Shown: piece by piece, positions 8,716 to 17,861 of the stretch
How the letters are laid out: each line of letters starts with the position of its first letter
Position numbering within the stretch: position 1 is the stretch's first letter
Assembly (NCBI GenBank): GCA_016784965.1
Contig: JADHTQ010000002.1
Span: 89,571-153,570 of the forward strand
DNA from: Bacteriovoracaceae bacterium
GTDB lineage: Bacteria > Bdellovibrionota > Bacteriovoracia > Bacteriovoracales > Bacteriovoracaceae
Reading direction: 5' to 3'
DNA length: 64,000 nt
Notes under the pieces: model-generated
What the model was told of the DNA's origin: nothing
Databases searched by the model: none
The model's input: only the letters and a program-made list of their open reading frames with translations
Position numbers and translations under genes: made by a program

Positions 8716-10815
8716 TTACAACCTCACCGTTCCAAGGGATCTGATGTTAGCATCAGGCCCTAGTTCGTTATGACTGATTACGACTAAATTAGGTATAAAT
8801 TTCTCCGTTAGTCGTTTAAAGTGCCCCCTCACTACAGGTGAACACAACACAACCATTTTTTCACCAATGTTTGTTGCCTCTTCAATTTTTTCATTGAGAC
8901 TGGCCAAAATAGTTTGTGTCACAGTAGGATCTAAAGATAATTGCTGACCCGTATCTGTCGGAATTAAATTATTTGCTATAGCTTCTTCAATTTTTCGATC
9001 TAAAGTGAAAAGAGGGATATCACCGGTGTTACTTTTAATTCCTTCAGTAATTGTTCGATATAATGATTTTCTGGCCATTTCAGTTAGCCCCTCAGCATCC
9101 TTAATGGCCATTCCGTATTCTGCTAGTGTTTCAAAAATGGTTCTAAGGTCTCGAATTGAAACACTTTCTCTTAATAAATTTTGAAGTACCTTTAAGATAA
9201 TACCCAAATGTAAAATATCTGGAATCAGATCGCTTACAATTTTTGGATAAGTCTCTTTAAAGCTATCTAGAATTCTCACAAGCTCCTGTCTGCCAAACAA
9301 CTCGTGAAGATTAGTTTTTAAGACTTCGGTGAGGTGAGTTGCCACAACTGTAGATAGGTCAACCACAGTATAGCCATTATACTGGGCATCGTCTTTTTGA
9401 TCTTCTACAATCCAGACTGCTGGAAGACCAAATACTGGCTCAACGGTGTCGACTCCATCAATTTTTTCTATAATGCTACCTGGGTCCATCGCCAAAAAGT
9501 GATCACTCATCAACTCTCCACTGGCCACTTCAATTCCCTTTATCTTTATTGAGTATCCAGCTGGTCGCAACTCTAAGTTATCTTTGATCTGTACAGAAGG
9601 GATTATAACCCCCCAGTCTAAGGCAAACTGCTTTCTTATATGTCTGATTCTTTCTAAAAGGTCACCATTTTGTTCAACGTCTACCAAGCTAACGAGTCCA
9701 TAACCAACTTCTAACTCTACAAGCTCCATAGAAAGAAGCTCTTCAAGTGATTCTACGGGACCTTTTTTCTCTTCAACAATTATCTCCTGTGCCCTTTTTT
9801 CTTCTTCTCTTGTACGTTTTTCAATTCTATAGGCCGTAAATGCTAAAACACTCCCTATTGTTATAAATGGATATTTTGGCAGTCCAGGGATAATACTAAA
9901 TACAAACAAAATTGAAGATGCCATATATATGGCCTTGGGATGAATTTTAAATTGCTTACTAACTTCTTCACCTAGGGCCTTGTCACCAGAATTTCTAGTA
10001 ATTATTATGGCCGCTGATGTAGATATGATTAGAGCAGGGATCTGTCCTACTAGTCCATCACCAACGGTTAGAAGGGTGAAAATTTCTGTGGCATCACTTA
10101 ACTGCATGCCGTTTTGGACCATACCAACAATAATTCCACCGATGATGTTAATCGCTGTTATCATAATACCGGCAATTGCATCACCTCTTACAAACTTTGA
10201 GGCACCATCCATTGAACCGTAGAAATCTGCTTCTTCGGCAATTTCTTTTCTTCGTCTTTTTGCCTCCTGGTTGTCAATTAAACCCGCATTTAAATCGGCA
10301 TCAATGGCCATTTGTTTGCCAGGCATGGCATCCAAGGTAAATCTTGCAGCTACTTCAGCTACTCTTCCTGCACCTTTGGTTACCACCATAAAGTTAATGA
10401 TAACTAAAATTATAAAAATGATAATTCCTACAACGTAGTTACCTTCAACAACAAATTCGCCAAATGCTCTAATTATCTCTCCTGCAGCTGATGTCCCATC
10501 ACTACCACCTCTAAGTAAAATATTTCTGGTTGAGGCAACATTTAAAGATAGTCTAAACAAAGTAGTGGCAAGTAGCACCGAGGGAAATGTAGAAAAATCA
10601 AGCGGCCTTTTTGAATAGACTGATACCAAAAGGACAATTATTGAAAATGAAAGTGTCATTGATAATAAAAGATCTAAAACAAATGGAGGAATTGGAATAA
10701 TCATTACCGCCAAGACGAGAACTAAACCCAACGTAATTGCTGTCTCTGAGTTGAGTTTAAAAATTCCTATTCGTTTAAAAAATCCCTCATCCATTAACTT
10801 ACTTTCGCTCCTCAA
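8716..10815 (-). CDS. flhA: Flagellar export gate protein FlhA
   Basis: This 699-residue inner-membrane protein forms the nonameric export platform of the flagellar type III system. The N-terminal half contains eight hydrophobic helices (about 25-330) and the FHIPEP-family signature region MPGKQMAIDADLNAGLI followed by RRKEI. The C-terminal half is the cytoplasmic substrate-binding domain, ending in a conserved region (MVVLCSPVVRGHFKRL, VVISHNELGPDANI). Length is typical of the family. Its start overlaps the flhB stop by 4 bases, which suggests translational coupling. Confidence 0.97.
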   Translation of the reverse strand: MRSESKLMDEGFFKRIGIFKLNSETAITLGLVLVLAVMIIPIPPFVLDLLLSMTLSFSIIVLLVSVYSKRPLDFSTFPSVLLATTLFRLSLNVASTRNILLRGGSDGTSAAGEIIRAFGEFVVEGNYVVGIIIFIILVIINFMVVTKGAGRVAEVAARFTLDAMPGKQMAIDADLNAGLIDNQEAKRRRKEIAEEADFYGSMDGASKFVRGDAIAGIMITAINIIGGIIVGMVQNGMQLSDATEIFTLLTVGDGLVGQIPALIISTSAAIIITRNSGDKALGEEVSKQFKIHPKAIYMASSILFVFSIIPGLPKYPFITIGSVLAFTAYRIEKRTREEEKRAQEIIVEEKKGPVESLEELLSMELVELEVGYGLVSLVDVEQNGDLLERIRHIRKQFALDWGVIIPSVQIKDNLELRPAGYSIKIKGIEVASGELMSDHFLAMDPGSIIEKIDGVDTVEPVFGLPAVWIVEDQKDDAQYNGYTVVDLSTVVATHLTEVLKTNLHELFGRQELVRILDSFKETYPKIVSDLIPDILHLGIILKVLQNLLRESVSIRDLRTIFETLAEYGMAIKDAEGLTEMARKSLYRTITEGIKSNTGDIPLFTLDRKIEEAIANNLIPTDTGQQLSLDPTVTQTILASLNEKIEEATNIGEKMVVLCSPVVRGHFKRLTEKFIPNLVVISHNELGPDANIRSLGTVRL

Positions 10816-11897
10816 TCAGTACTTATCGCATTATTTTTTCTTCTCATGCGATAAATAAATGCTAATATCTCTGCAATTGCTTTATATAGTGTTCTAGGTA
10901 CCGCTTCACCGACACTTACTGTTTTATAAAGAGTTCTAGCAAGTGGTACATTTTCTACTAACGGTACATTATTGGCCTTCGCCACTTCTCTAATTCTCAT
11001 GGCCAATTTGTCTGCACCTTTTGCCACAATCTGAGGGGAAACCATTGTTTGCGCATCATATTTTATGGCAATACTTATGTGTGTTGGGTTTGTTACTATG
11101 ACATCTGCTTCTGGTACGTCGGCCATCATCCTTCTTGTTGCTATTTCCCGCTGGATCATTTTAATCTTCTGCTTAACCTCTGGAGAACCTTCTTGTTCCT
11201 TTAACTCGCGCTTTACTTCTTCTTTTGTCTGCATTATCTTCTTTTGGTAACTAAACTTTTGATAAGCAAAATCGCCAATTGCAACAACTGCAAGCCCCAA
11301 TAAAATGGACATGCCTAGCTTCACTATAAAGAACTTGGTAAACAAAAATGAATTTATGAAATCTAAATGCAGCAACCCCTTAAATGTGTGCAAGTTATCT
11401 TTCACCATAAAGTAAACTATTGATATAACAATAACAAATTTGAAAATACCCTTAATTGCTTCAACAATTGATCTCATAGTAAATAATTTTTTAAGTCCAC
11501 TAATTGGGTTGATCCTTTCTGGCTTAAACTGTAGCACCTCAGGAGAAAAAAGAAGCCCTACTTGCATAATTGTGCTAATTATACCCACGCAATAGGCTAC
11601 AACAAAAATCGGTGCCAAAGATTGCAGTCCAACTGTTGCAATTTTATAAACAATAGTCTTGAGTGATTTTTCAGTATATGCTATCGATGCATCAAGTGTG
11701 TAAATCCATTGTACAAACTCGTTTAAAGTTTCATACATATAAATTAAAGAAAGTCCAAGGGTTAGCACACATGCAGACAAAACTAAAACATTAGTCAGCT
11801 CTTTTGAAGAGGCAACCTCACCTCTTTTTCTAAACTGCTCTATCCGATAACTAGACGGCTGTTCTGTTTTTTCTCCATTTTCGCTATCTTCTTCCAC
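10812..11897 (-). CDS. flhB: Flagellar export specificity switch FlhB
   Basis: This 361-residue membrane protein of the export apparatus autocleaves and switches secretion from hook to filament substrates. The Arg/Lys/Glu-rich start (EKTEQPSSYRIEQFRKRGEVASSKEL) is typical, four membrane helices follow (about 30-215), then a long charged linker helix. The autocleavage motif NPTH is intact in VTNPTHISIAI, followed by the conserved AKGAD and ARTLY segments. It lies 25 bases after fliR and overlaps flhA. Confidence 0.97.
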   Translation of the reverse strand: MEEDSENGEKTEQPSSYRIEQFRKRGEVASSKELTNVLVLSACVLTLGLSLIYMYETLNEFVQWIYTLDASIAYTEKSLKTIVYKIATVGLQSLAPIFVVAYCVGIISTIMQVGLLFSPEVLQFKPERINPISGLKKLFTMRSIVEAIKGIFKFVIVISIVYFMVKDNLHTFKGLLHLDFINSFLFTKFFIVKLGMSILLGLAVVAIGDFAYQKFSYQKKIMQTKEEVKRELKEQEGSPEVKQKIKMIQREIATRRMMADVPEADVIVTNPTHISIAIKYDAQTMVSPQIVAKGADKLAMRIREVAKANNVPLVENVPLARTLYKTVSVGEAVPRTLYKAIAEILAFIYRMRRKNNAISTD

Positions 11898-11922
11898 CTA
11901 CTTAGTTCTCCTAAAAGTTAAA

Positions 11923-12702
11923 TCACATTATAAACTGAAACCAATCCCCCAATTTTTCGGTATACATCCTATATGCAACTTGAAAAAACTCATCTGAAAT
12001 AGCTGTAAACACCAATAAACCAAGGCCAATATTAATCACGAAACTAACCATTAAAACGTTCATTTGAGGTATAGTTCGTGCGATTATTCCCAAAACTGAC
12101 ATTATTAAAACATTGATAAAAATTAAAGGTGAAGCCAACATTAATGCAGACATAATTATTGACTTTCCAAATTGCACAAAAAACTCTGTGCTATGACTAA
12201 ACTTTGTAAAGTTGTATACATGAATACTTTCAAAGGAATTAAATATACCCCTAAACATTGGATATAAAGCGCCTGTCGACAATATTAGGATTAAAACCGT
12301 CCATTCAATCAGTTTTTCAAATGGACCTTTTCTATGTCCTGCTGAGGGATCAAAGTACTGTAGGGCACCAAAACCCATCTGTTGAGAAATAACTGTACCA
12401 GAGGAAGTGAAAATGAACATAATGATTTTAACAAAGTATCCTATAATTAACCCTACAATTGCATTAAATAGAGTCAAGGCCCAGAAATTATCAACTCCTA
12501 AAAATTGAATATCCTTTAAAATATGTGGAGAAATGTAATCAAAAAAAGCATAGGTTATCACCACCACTGTCAGAACCTTGGCAACTTGGGGAACAGAGAC
12601 ATTGCTAAAAAGTGGTAACTGAATAATAATGGCCGATAACCTCGTAAAGGCCAACCAGAAGGCAATTAATACGGGATAATCAACTATTTGTATGTTTATC
12701 AT
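11923..12702 (-). CDS. fliR: Flagellar export gate protein FliR
   Basis: This 259-residue protein is made of six hydrophobic helices and forms the FliP5-Q4-R1 export gate. Recognisable family segments include AFWLAFTRLSAIIIQLPLF near the N-terminus and QQMGFGALQYFDPSAG in the middle. Length is normal for FliR. Its first codons overlap the end of fliQ by 4 bases, as in many flagellar operons. Confidence 0.94.
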   Translation of the reverse strand: MINIQIVDYPVLIAFWLAFTRLSAIIIQLPLFSNVSVPQVAKVLTVVVITYAFFDYISPHILKDIQFLGVDNFWALTLFNAIVGLIIGYFVKIIMFIFTSSGTVISQQMGFGALQYFDPSAGHRKGPFEKLIEWTVLILILSTGALYPMFRGIFNSFESIHVYNFTKFSHSTEFFVQFGKSIIMSALMLASPLIFINVLIMSVLGIIARTIPQMNVLMVSFVINIGLGLLVFTAISDEFFQVAYRMYTEKLGDWFQFIM

Positions 12703-12971
12703 CTGCCTGACACCACCCTTGGTATATCAATATATAATTCTCTGGTAAACGTCGTTATAGTGTCAGACATCCATGGCGCAAAAATAACTAAGGCACCAAC
12801 TATTACTAAAATTTTAGGAATAAATGATAATGTCTGCTCGTTAATTTGAGTTACGGCCTGGAAAATGGAAATTAAAATACCAGTAAATAGCGCTCCAAGT
12901 AACATTGGTGATGCCACCATAAGTGCAGTTTTAATCGCCTGGCCAGCTATTTCTGTTGCAAATCCATCCAT
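12699..12971 (-). CDS. fliQ: Flagellar export gate protein FliQ
   Basis: This 90-residue protein has two hydrophobic helices with the loop IFQAVTQINEQTLSFIPK, the hallmark of FliQ. Four copies complete the FliP-FliQ-FliR gate. The length is exactly typical. It lies between fliP (25 bases upstream) and fliR (4-base overlap). Confidence 0.95.
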   Translation of the reverse strand: MDGFATEIAGQAIKTALMVASPMLLGALFTGILISIFQAVTQINEQTLSFIPKILVIVGALVIFAPWMSDTITTFTRELYIDIPRVVSGR

Positions 12972-12996
12972 GACATCTCCTCACTTAAATTTATAG

Positions 12997-13668
12997 TTAA
13001 TTAAAAGATCGAAGTATCGATCCAGTTACTAGTTGCCATCCATCTACTAAGACAAATAGTAACAGCTTAAATGGCAACGATATGACTACAGGGGGTAACA
13101 TCATCATTCCCATTGCCATCAAAACTGAAGCCACAATCATATCTAAAATTAAAAAAGGCACATAAAGTAAAAATCCAATTTGAAATGCTGTCTTTAATTC
13201 CGAAATAATAAACGCAGGAATCAAAAAGTGAATTGGAACATCGTGAATAGTGTTTGGTGCTTTTTTACCGGTAACATCATAAAATAGTGCAATATCTTGT
13301 TTCCTTACTTGCTTATTCATAAACCCTCTAAGACTGAGCTGAATCACATCTATTGCCTGCGTGGTGGTAATTGTCTTTTTAAGATATGGAGCTATGCCTT
13401 TGTGATAAATTTTCATGCCAGTGGGTTGCATTACAAAAATGGATAAAAACATTGCAAAACCGATTAACAGCTGGTTGGGCGGCAGGTTTTGTGTTCCAAT
13501 TGCTTGCCTCATAAATCCCAGCACAACTACAATTCTTGTAAAACTAGTACATAAAATGATGATTGCAGGTGCGAGGGTTATAATTGTAAAAAGTATAAGA
13601 ACTTCAAGCGTATCTACTAAGTTAACTCCTTGTCCAAAATTTACGGCTACGCCGGGTAAATTTACCAT
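12997..13668 (-). CDS. fliP: Flagellar export gate protein FliP
   Basis: This 223-residue member of the FliP/SctR family carries conserved stretches such as TSFTRIVVVLGFMRQAIGTQ, PPNQLLIGFAMFL, PAFIISELKTAFQIGF and MGMMMLPPVVISLPFKLLLF. Four membrane helices are predicted. Enterobacterial FliP (about 245 residues) has a cleaved signal peptide; here only about 20 residues precede the first helix and no convincing signal sequence is seen, so this version may insert uncleaved. It follows fliO by 8 bases. Confidence 0.96.
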   Translation of the reverse strand: MVNLPGVAVNFGQGVNLVDTLEVLILFTIITLAPAIIILCTSFTRIVVVLGFMRQAIGTQNLPPNQLLIGFAMFLSIFVMQPTGMKIYHKGIAPYLKKTITTTQAIDVIQLSLRGFMNKQVRKQDIALFYDVTGKKAPNTIHDVPIHFLIPAFIISELKTAFQIGFLLYVPFLILDMIVASVLMAMGMMMLPPVVISLPFKLLLFVLVDGWQLVTGSILRSFN

Positions 13669-13676
13669 ATATATCC

Positions 13677-14747
13677 TTACTGCAGAGGTTTTAAGTTTTT
13701 CATTTTATTTTTAATCTTCTCTGATAACTTCTCTGCTTTTGACTCTTGAGGTAACTCCACCTCGTGCTCTTTTAATTTAAAATCTTTTGGTTGCTTTTGT
13801 GCACTTCCTAGGGATTGCTCAAAGTTTGTTCCACTGATTGACTGCTCGCCGTCTTTAAGTAGCCCTGCTACACTACTAATCTCAGATAAAAAATGCATCC
13901 CTTTATCATCTGCGCCGACTAAGAATACTTGTTTGTGTGCCTTGATTAACATTAAGCTCTTTTTAGGTCCGATATAGGTTGTATTTAAAACAGATATTGC
14001 TTCCATATTGTCAAATAGAGCAAGCTTCCCTCTTTTCATAACCCCTTTTTTAAGTAAATTTACCACTCCATAAAAAAGCAGAAGAACCACCGCCAAAAAA
14101 CCCGCAAATTTCATCACATAATTTACAATAGAAAATTTTCCACCATCTTGGTTGCTGCCAAATTGGTCTTTCTCATTGGCAGATAAAATCCTTTTAACCT
14201 CATCTTCTTCTACAACCTTGGTCTGTTTTTTGTCTTTGATTAATTCGTTTAGATAACTCTCATCATATTGAGGAAGTTTTTCCTTACTTGCTTTTGGGCG
14301 ATTAACACCATCATTCTGCGCCCAACTTTTTGATCCCCTTGGTATATAAATTTCTATTTTTCCATTATCATAATTAAGAGCTACCTTATCTTCTTTTCCC
14401 TTGAGCGAAAATGGCACTAGGGCACGAACTCTTACAACTTGCTTATCATACTGATATGCCATAATAGTGGTATCAAACCTGCTGCCTCCGGTAGTTATTT
14501 TCTTTTCTATTTTGGGCCACACCACCGATTGAGGTATTGACACTTGAACAATACTGCTTCCTGCTTTATTTAATGAATTTTTAATCAAAAGCTTTGGCTT
14601 ACCTTCAATGGCCCCTTGATATAAAACAGATATCTTTGCCGTTGCATTTGAAATCAAACCATGCTTTATATCAGTGATTTTCACTTTTGCAAAAGCAGAG
14701 AGGGTTAAAAGCATTGAACAAATGTAAACTAATAATCTCATAACCAT
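13677..14747 (-). CDS. fliO: FliO-like flagellar assembly protein with an extra periplasmic domain
   Basis: This is a 356-residue protein. An N-terminal signal peptide (LLVYICSMLLTLSAFA) leads into a beta-rich region of about 110 residues that resembles an AMIN-type fold in its strand pattern, then a charged linker. A single TM helix (about 208-230, FAGFLAVVLLLFYGVVNLL) precedes the FliO core (about 240-295: ISVLNTTYIGPKKSLMLI, FLVGADDKGMHFLSEI). A Lys/Glu-rich tail ends the protein. Classic FliO is about 120 residues and helps FliP assembly. Placement between fliN and fliP supports the call. The large exported domain is an addition whose function is unknown. Confidence 0.85.
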   Translation of the reverse strand: MVMRLLVYICSMLLTLSAFAKVKITDIKHGLISNATAKISVLYQGAIEGKPKLLIKNSLNKAGSSIVQVSIPQSVVWPKIEKKITTGGSRFDTTIMAYQYDKQVVRVRALVPFSLKGKEDKVALNYDNGKIEIYIPRGSKSWAQNDGVNRPKASKEKLPQYDESYLNELIKDKKQTKVVEEDEVKRILSANEKDQFGSNQDGGKFSIVNYVMKFAGFLAVVLLLFYGVVNLLKKGVMKRGKLALFDNMEAISVLNTTYIGPKKSLMLIKAHKQVFLVGADDKGMHFLSEISSVAGLLKDGEQSISGTNFEQSLGSAQKQPKDFKLKEHEVELPQESKAEKLSEKIKNKMKNLKPLQ

Positions 14748-14775
14748 CCTTCCTTCAAGCCTAAAATTTAAATTT

Positions 14776-15189
14776 TTAAGCTTTTAGAGTCTCAATCCTT
14801 TCTATCGGACTAACAATTTCAGTTAGGCGAACTCCAAACTTTTCATTAACAACAACAACTTCTCCTCGGGCAACAAGTTTGCTATTAACCATTATTTCAA
14901 GTGGTTCACCTGCTAGTTTATCTAGTTCTAGGACAGATCCCTGTCCTAACTGGAGAAGTTCTTTTATGATTGAAGTCGTTCGACCTAGCTCAACAGTAAC
15001 CTTTAGCGGTATATCTAAAATAAAATCTAGGTTTTGCACCTTCAGCTTGTTGAGGGCATCATCACCGCTTTGAACTTGGTCAGCAAGTTCTTTGATTTTT
15101 ATTTCATGAATCTCAGCAAGCTTTTCTACCTTTTGATCTTCTTCATTTTCTTTTGTAGCATCTTCTACATCACTCATAAGTTCATCCAT
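14776..15189 (-). CDS. fliN: Flagellar motor switch protein FliN
   Basis: This 137-residue protein has an acidic, helical N-terminal extension (1-55) followed by the SpoA/surface presentation domain (about 60-135). Typical segments are [36 protein letters not shown] and [24 protein letters not shown]. FliN lines the base of the C-ring with FliM. It starts 6 bases after the fliM stop. Confidence 0.96.
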   Translation of the reverse strand: MDELMSDVEDATKENEEDQKVEKLAEIHEIKIKELADQVQSGDDALNKLKVQNLDFILDIPLKVTVELGRTTSIIKELLQLGQGSVLELDKLAGEPLEIMVNSKLVARGEVVVVNEKFGVRLTEIVSPIERIETLKA

Positions 15190-15195
15190 TTTTTG

Positions 15196-16200
15196 TTATT
15201 TATCGGCCCCAAGAACCTTTGTTACTTGAACCGCTCTATTTCCTTTAAAAACACCAATTAAACATTTCATTTTATCAACCCCTTCGATTGAAAGGGTTAC
15301 CTCACCAGATGCTTCCTGGTTTAGTGGAATAATATCTCCTACTTCCAACGTAATTAAATCTCCAATGGTCATTTCTGCCTCGCCAAGCTTTACGACCATG
15401 GTTGCCTTTGATTCATTGATGTGGCCATTTATCGCATTTGTCCAAATACTATCGGCCATATCGTTATCGGTTTGGAAGCTGGAACTTAGTTTTTGTTTGA
15501 TTGGCTCTATGGTGGAGTAAGGTATTACCACCATAATGGTTCCAGACGCCGCTTCAAATTCGACCTCTAGGGTCGTAGCAATAATAACATCCGAAGGTGG
15601 AACCACTCCTACAAATTGTGGATTAATTTCAGTACGCAAGTATTGGGCATCAATTCTATGAACAGGTGTCCATGCCTCTTCTAAATCACCAATTGCCATA
15701 TCCATAACTTTCTTCAAAAAAGAAAGCTCAATTTGGGTAAATTCCTTTCCCTCAATTTTTGTAAATGGTCTGTCGGTACCACCAAAATAGGAGTCAATTA
15801 TGGCGTACGCCAATTTTGATTCAAAAACCAAAAGAGCAGGGCCTCTTAGCTCGTTAAAGCGCATAATACACATACAAGATGGGATCGGTAGAGTGTTGAC
15901 AAATTCACCAAACTTCAATAGGTCCGTAGAGATCATTGAAATTGTTGATATTTTTCGAAGCGAATTTGATAAAGAGACTCGAAACGATCTGATAAAGCGC
16001 TCATAGATGATTTCCAAAATAGGCATTCTGCCACGAATTACTCTGTCTTGGTTGGTTAAATCATAGGGCTGTATATTATCATCACTCTCTTCATCATTAT
16101 CAAATTCCGCACTATCAGAAAAATCATCGTCGTCACTGCCACCATCATTTACAGCACTAAGTAGTGCATCAACTTCATCCTGACTTAAGACTTGGGCCAT
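15196..16200 (-). CDS. fliM: Flagellar motor switch protein FliM
   Basis: This 334-residue switch protein begins with the CheY-phosphate docking peptide (MAQVLSQDEVDALLSAV). An acidic linker, the CheC-like middle domain (about 45-230, including the GGTDRPF region) and a C-terminal SpoA domain that pairs with FliN follow. The intact docking peptide implies chemotactic control of the motor. Length and order match the family. It lies between fliL (35 bases) and fliN (6 bases). Confidence 0.97.
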   Translation of the reverse strand: MAQVLSQDEVDALLSAVNDGGSDDDDFSDSAEFDNDEESDDNIQPYDLTNQDRVIRGRMPILEIIYERFIRSFRVSLSNSLRKISTISMISTDLLKFGEFVNTLPIPSCMCIMRFNELRGPALLVFESKLAYAIIDSYFGGTDRPFTKIEGKEFTQIELSFLKKVMDMAIGDLEEAWTPVHRIDAQYLRTEINPQFVGVVPPSDVIIATTLEVEFEAASGTIMVVIPYSTIEPIKQKLSSSFQTDNDMADSIWTNAINGHINESKATMVVKLGEAEMTIGDLITLEVGDIIPLNQEASGEVTLSIEGVDKMKCLIGVFKGNRAVQVTKVLGADK

Positions 16201-16235
16201 AAATCCCCTCCTGGGATAAATGTTAATTCAAATTA

Positions 16236-16787
16236 TTATTTAATTTGAAAACCTACATAAAAAATATCGATCACACTCCCTCCAATCAAGAAAGTATTAA
16301 TCGCTGACTTTATCTCTTCCTTGAGATAACTTTTTCCTTCTCTTTTTAAAAGATCCTCAGCTCGCTTTGAGTTTAAAATACTAATAATTGTATCCCGTAT
16401 TTGAGGTTTACGGGCCTTAAACTCCTCTTCATCAGAGTCCTTGCTAAATTTCAAGACTGCATGCAGCCTTACAAAGCGTCTGGGGCCATCACCTTGAGCT
16501 AGGTTGGCGGTAAACCCCTCCAGGGCAAAAAGGATTCCATCCTCTTCCTTGGCTTCACCGGTCTGTTCAACCTCTTTATCTGTCATAGTAGCATTTATTT
16601 CGCTTTGAATGAGTTCTCGAAGAGGCGGTCTATTTGCCTCTTTCCGATAAGACATGAATTGTACGTAACCGATTCCTGCTAATAAAACAGAATTCACAAT
16701 TAAAAAAATTGTAAACAAGGGGTTAGACACAAGTTTTGCATCCTTTACCCGACTAAATTCTTCTTCATTTAATTCTTCACCGGCCAT
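16236..16787 (-). CDS. fliL: Flagellar basal-body protein FliL
   Basis: This 183-residue protein has a short cytoplasmic N-terminus, one TM helix (about 22-46, NPLFTIFLIVNSVLLAGIGY) and a periplasmic domain. The FliL family end is present: RRFVRLHAVLKF, then RKPQIRDTIISILNSK and YLKEEIKSAINTFL. FliL forms rings around stators and supports torque. It is the first gene of the operon and is directly preceded by a good sigma-70-type promoter. Confidence 0.93.
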   Translation of the reverse strand: MAGEELNEEEFSRVKDAKLVSNPLFTIFLIVNSVLLAGIGYVQFMSYRKEANRPPLRELIQSEINATMTDKEVEQTGEAKEEDGILFALEGFTANLAQGDGPRRFVRLHAVLKFSKDSDEEEFKARKPQIRDTIISILNSKRAEDLLKREGKSYLKEEIKSAINTFLIGGSVIDIFYVGFQIK

Positions 16788-16857
16788 TTTCCACCCATGG
16801 TAATTTTTTCCTGTAAGCGGTTGACGTTTTGCTATAAAACATCAGCTCCTGTCAAAA

Positions 16858-16886
16858 ATTATACATGTGGGCCCAAAAAGTCGCAA
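16858..16886 (-). promoter_or_regulatory. Sigma-70-type promoter of the flagellar operon
   Basis: On the minus strand a -35 TTGCGA (16886-16881) is separated by exactly 17 bases from a perfect -10 TATAAT (16863-16858). The transcript would begin near 16851, about 64 bases before the fliL ATG. This suggests that the whole fliL-to-fliA operon can be read by the housekeeping polymerase. Confidence 0.7.
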
Positions 16887-16909
16887 GTAGGGGGTAAAAT
16901 AGGGGTAAA

Positions 16910-16954
16910 TTCTACCCACCAGCTGTCATAATTATGACAACTTAGTGAGTAGAA
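16910..16954. promoter_or_regulatory. Large palindrome between dsbA-like gene and flagellar promoter
   Basis: The 16-base perfect palindrome TGTCATAATTATGACA (16924-16939) lies inside a longer imperfect inverted repeat whose outer arms are TTCTAC and GTAGAA. It sits about 50 bases upstream of the fliL -35 box and just after the dsbA-like stop. No T-run follows on either strand, which argues for an operator or activator site rather than a plain terminator, though both remain possible. Confidence 0.5.
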
Positions 16955-16964
16955 CTTGAAGATA

Positions 16965-17780
16965 TTACAGTTTTAAAATGCCGCGTTTTTTAAGCTCTTC
17001 TATAATTTCGTTAAAATAACTAAGTGGATAAGCTCCTCTAATTGGTATGCCGTTTAGCAAAAATCCTGGAGTACCCTGCATACCAAACTTTGCTGCCTCT
17101 TTTTGATCTTCAGCAATTCTGTTTTTTACAACATCAGAGTTAACATCTTTGGCAAGCTTGTCCATATCAGCACCCATTTTTTTGGCCACTTTTTTAAAGT
17201 ACTTTTCACCAAGCTTTAGCTTACTTTGATTTTCATAGAGCTCATCATGAAATTTAAAGGCAAAGTCGTTTTTTTGCAGTCTAAGTGCTTCATAATATTG
17301 TGATGCAAGCATTGCATTTTGGTGAAAGCTAAGGGGTAAGTGTTTGTAAATAAACTTGACCTTAGTGCCATACTTTTTAAGAAAATCCATAACCGTCTTA
17401 TATGCTCTAGCACAAAAAGGGCATTCATAATCAGAGTACTCTACTAAGGTAATCGGTGCATCCATCCCACCATTTCGAAGGGCCTCATCTTTTCTAATTT
17501 CTGGCTTGAGTGGATTTTTATATCTTTCTTCTAGCTTCTTTTTTTCCTCTTGTTCTCGCTGCTTGGCCATAACTGCCTGAGATGCTTTTGCTGCTTTTTG
17601 GAGTGCTCCCATAAACTCAGCAGGATGAGCATTAATGGCCTGAACCAAAATATCGGGGTTATCCTTTAGAGCTTTTTTAAGTTTTGTATTAAACTGCTTA
17701 TCAGACGTGCATCCAAATGTCAGAAGTAGCAGTCCAGCAATTATGCCAGACAATACCTTATTACTGCCTATACTATTCAT
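16965..17780 (-). CDS. DsbA/DsbG-like thiol oxidoreductase, predicted lipoprotein
   Basis: This 271-residue protein is counted from the ATG at 17780. I chose that start because AAAGGGA lies 8 bases before it and it begins directly with the signal peptide; an upstream frame to 17813 has no such site. The signal ends in a lipobox, LLTFGC, so the mature protein should be lipid-anchored. After a Lys-rich helical region the thioredoxin fold (about 100-265) has the active site CPFC in YSDYECPFCARAYK and the cis-Pro region MQGTPGFLLNG. CPFC is typical of disulfide isomerase/DsbA-like proteins acting on periplasmic substrates. The gene stands upstream of the fliL promoter on the same strand. Confidence 0.88.
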   Translation of the reverse strand: MNSIGSNKVLSGIIAGLLLLTFGCTSDKQFNTKLKKALKDNPDILVQAINAHPAEFMGALQKAAKASQAVMAKQREQEEKKKLEERYKNPLKPEIRKDEALRNGGMDAPITLVEYSDYECPFCARAYKTVMDFLKKYGTKVKFIYKHLPLSFHQNAMLASQYYEALRLQKNDFAFKFHDELYENQSKLKLGEKYFKKVAKKMGADMDKLAKDVNSDVVKNRIAEDQKEAAKFGMQGTPGFLLNGIPIRGAYPLSYFNEIIEELKKRGILKL

Positions 17781-17861
17781 CACATTATCCCTTTGTTGGT
17801 GGTAGATTAACATATTAATATCTTAAAACATTCTAAGTAAATAAGAACTTTAGTTCAACTG

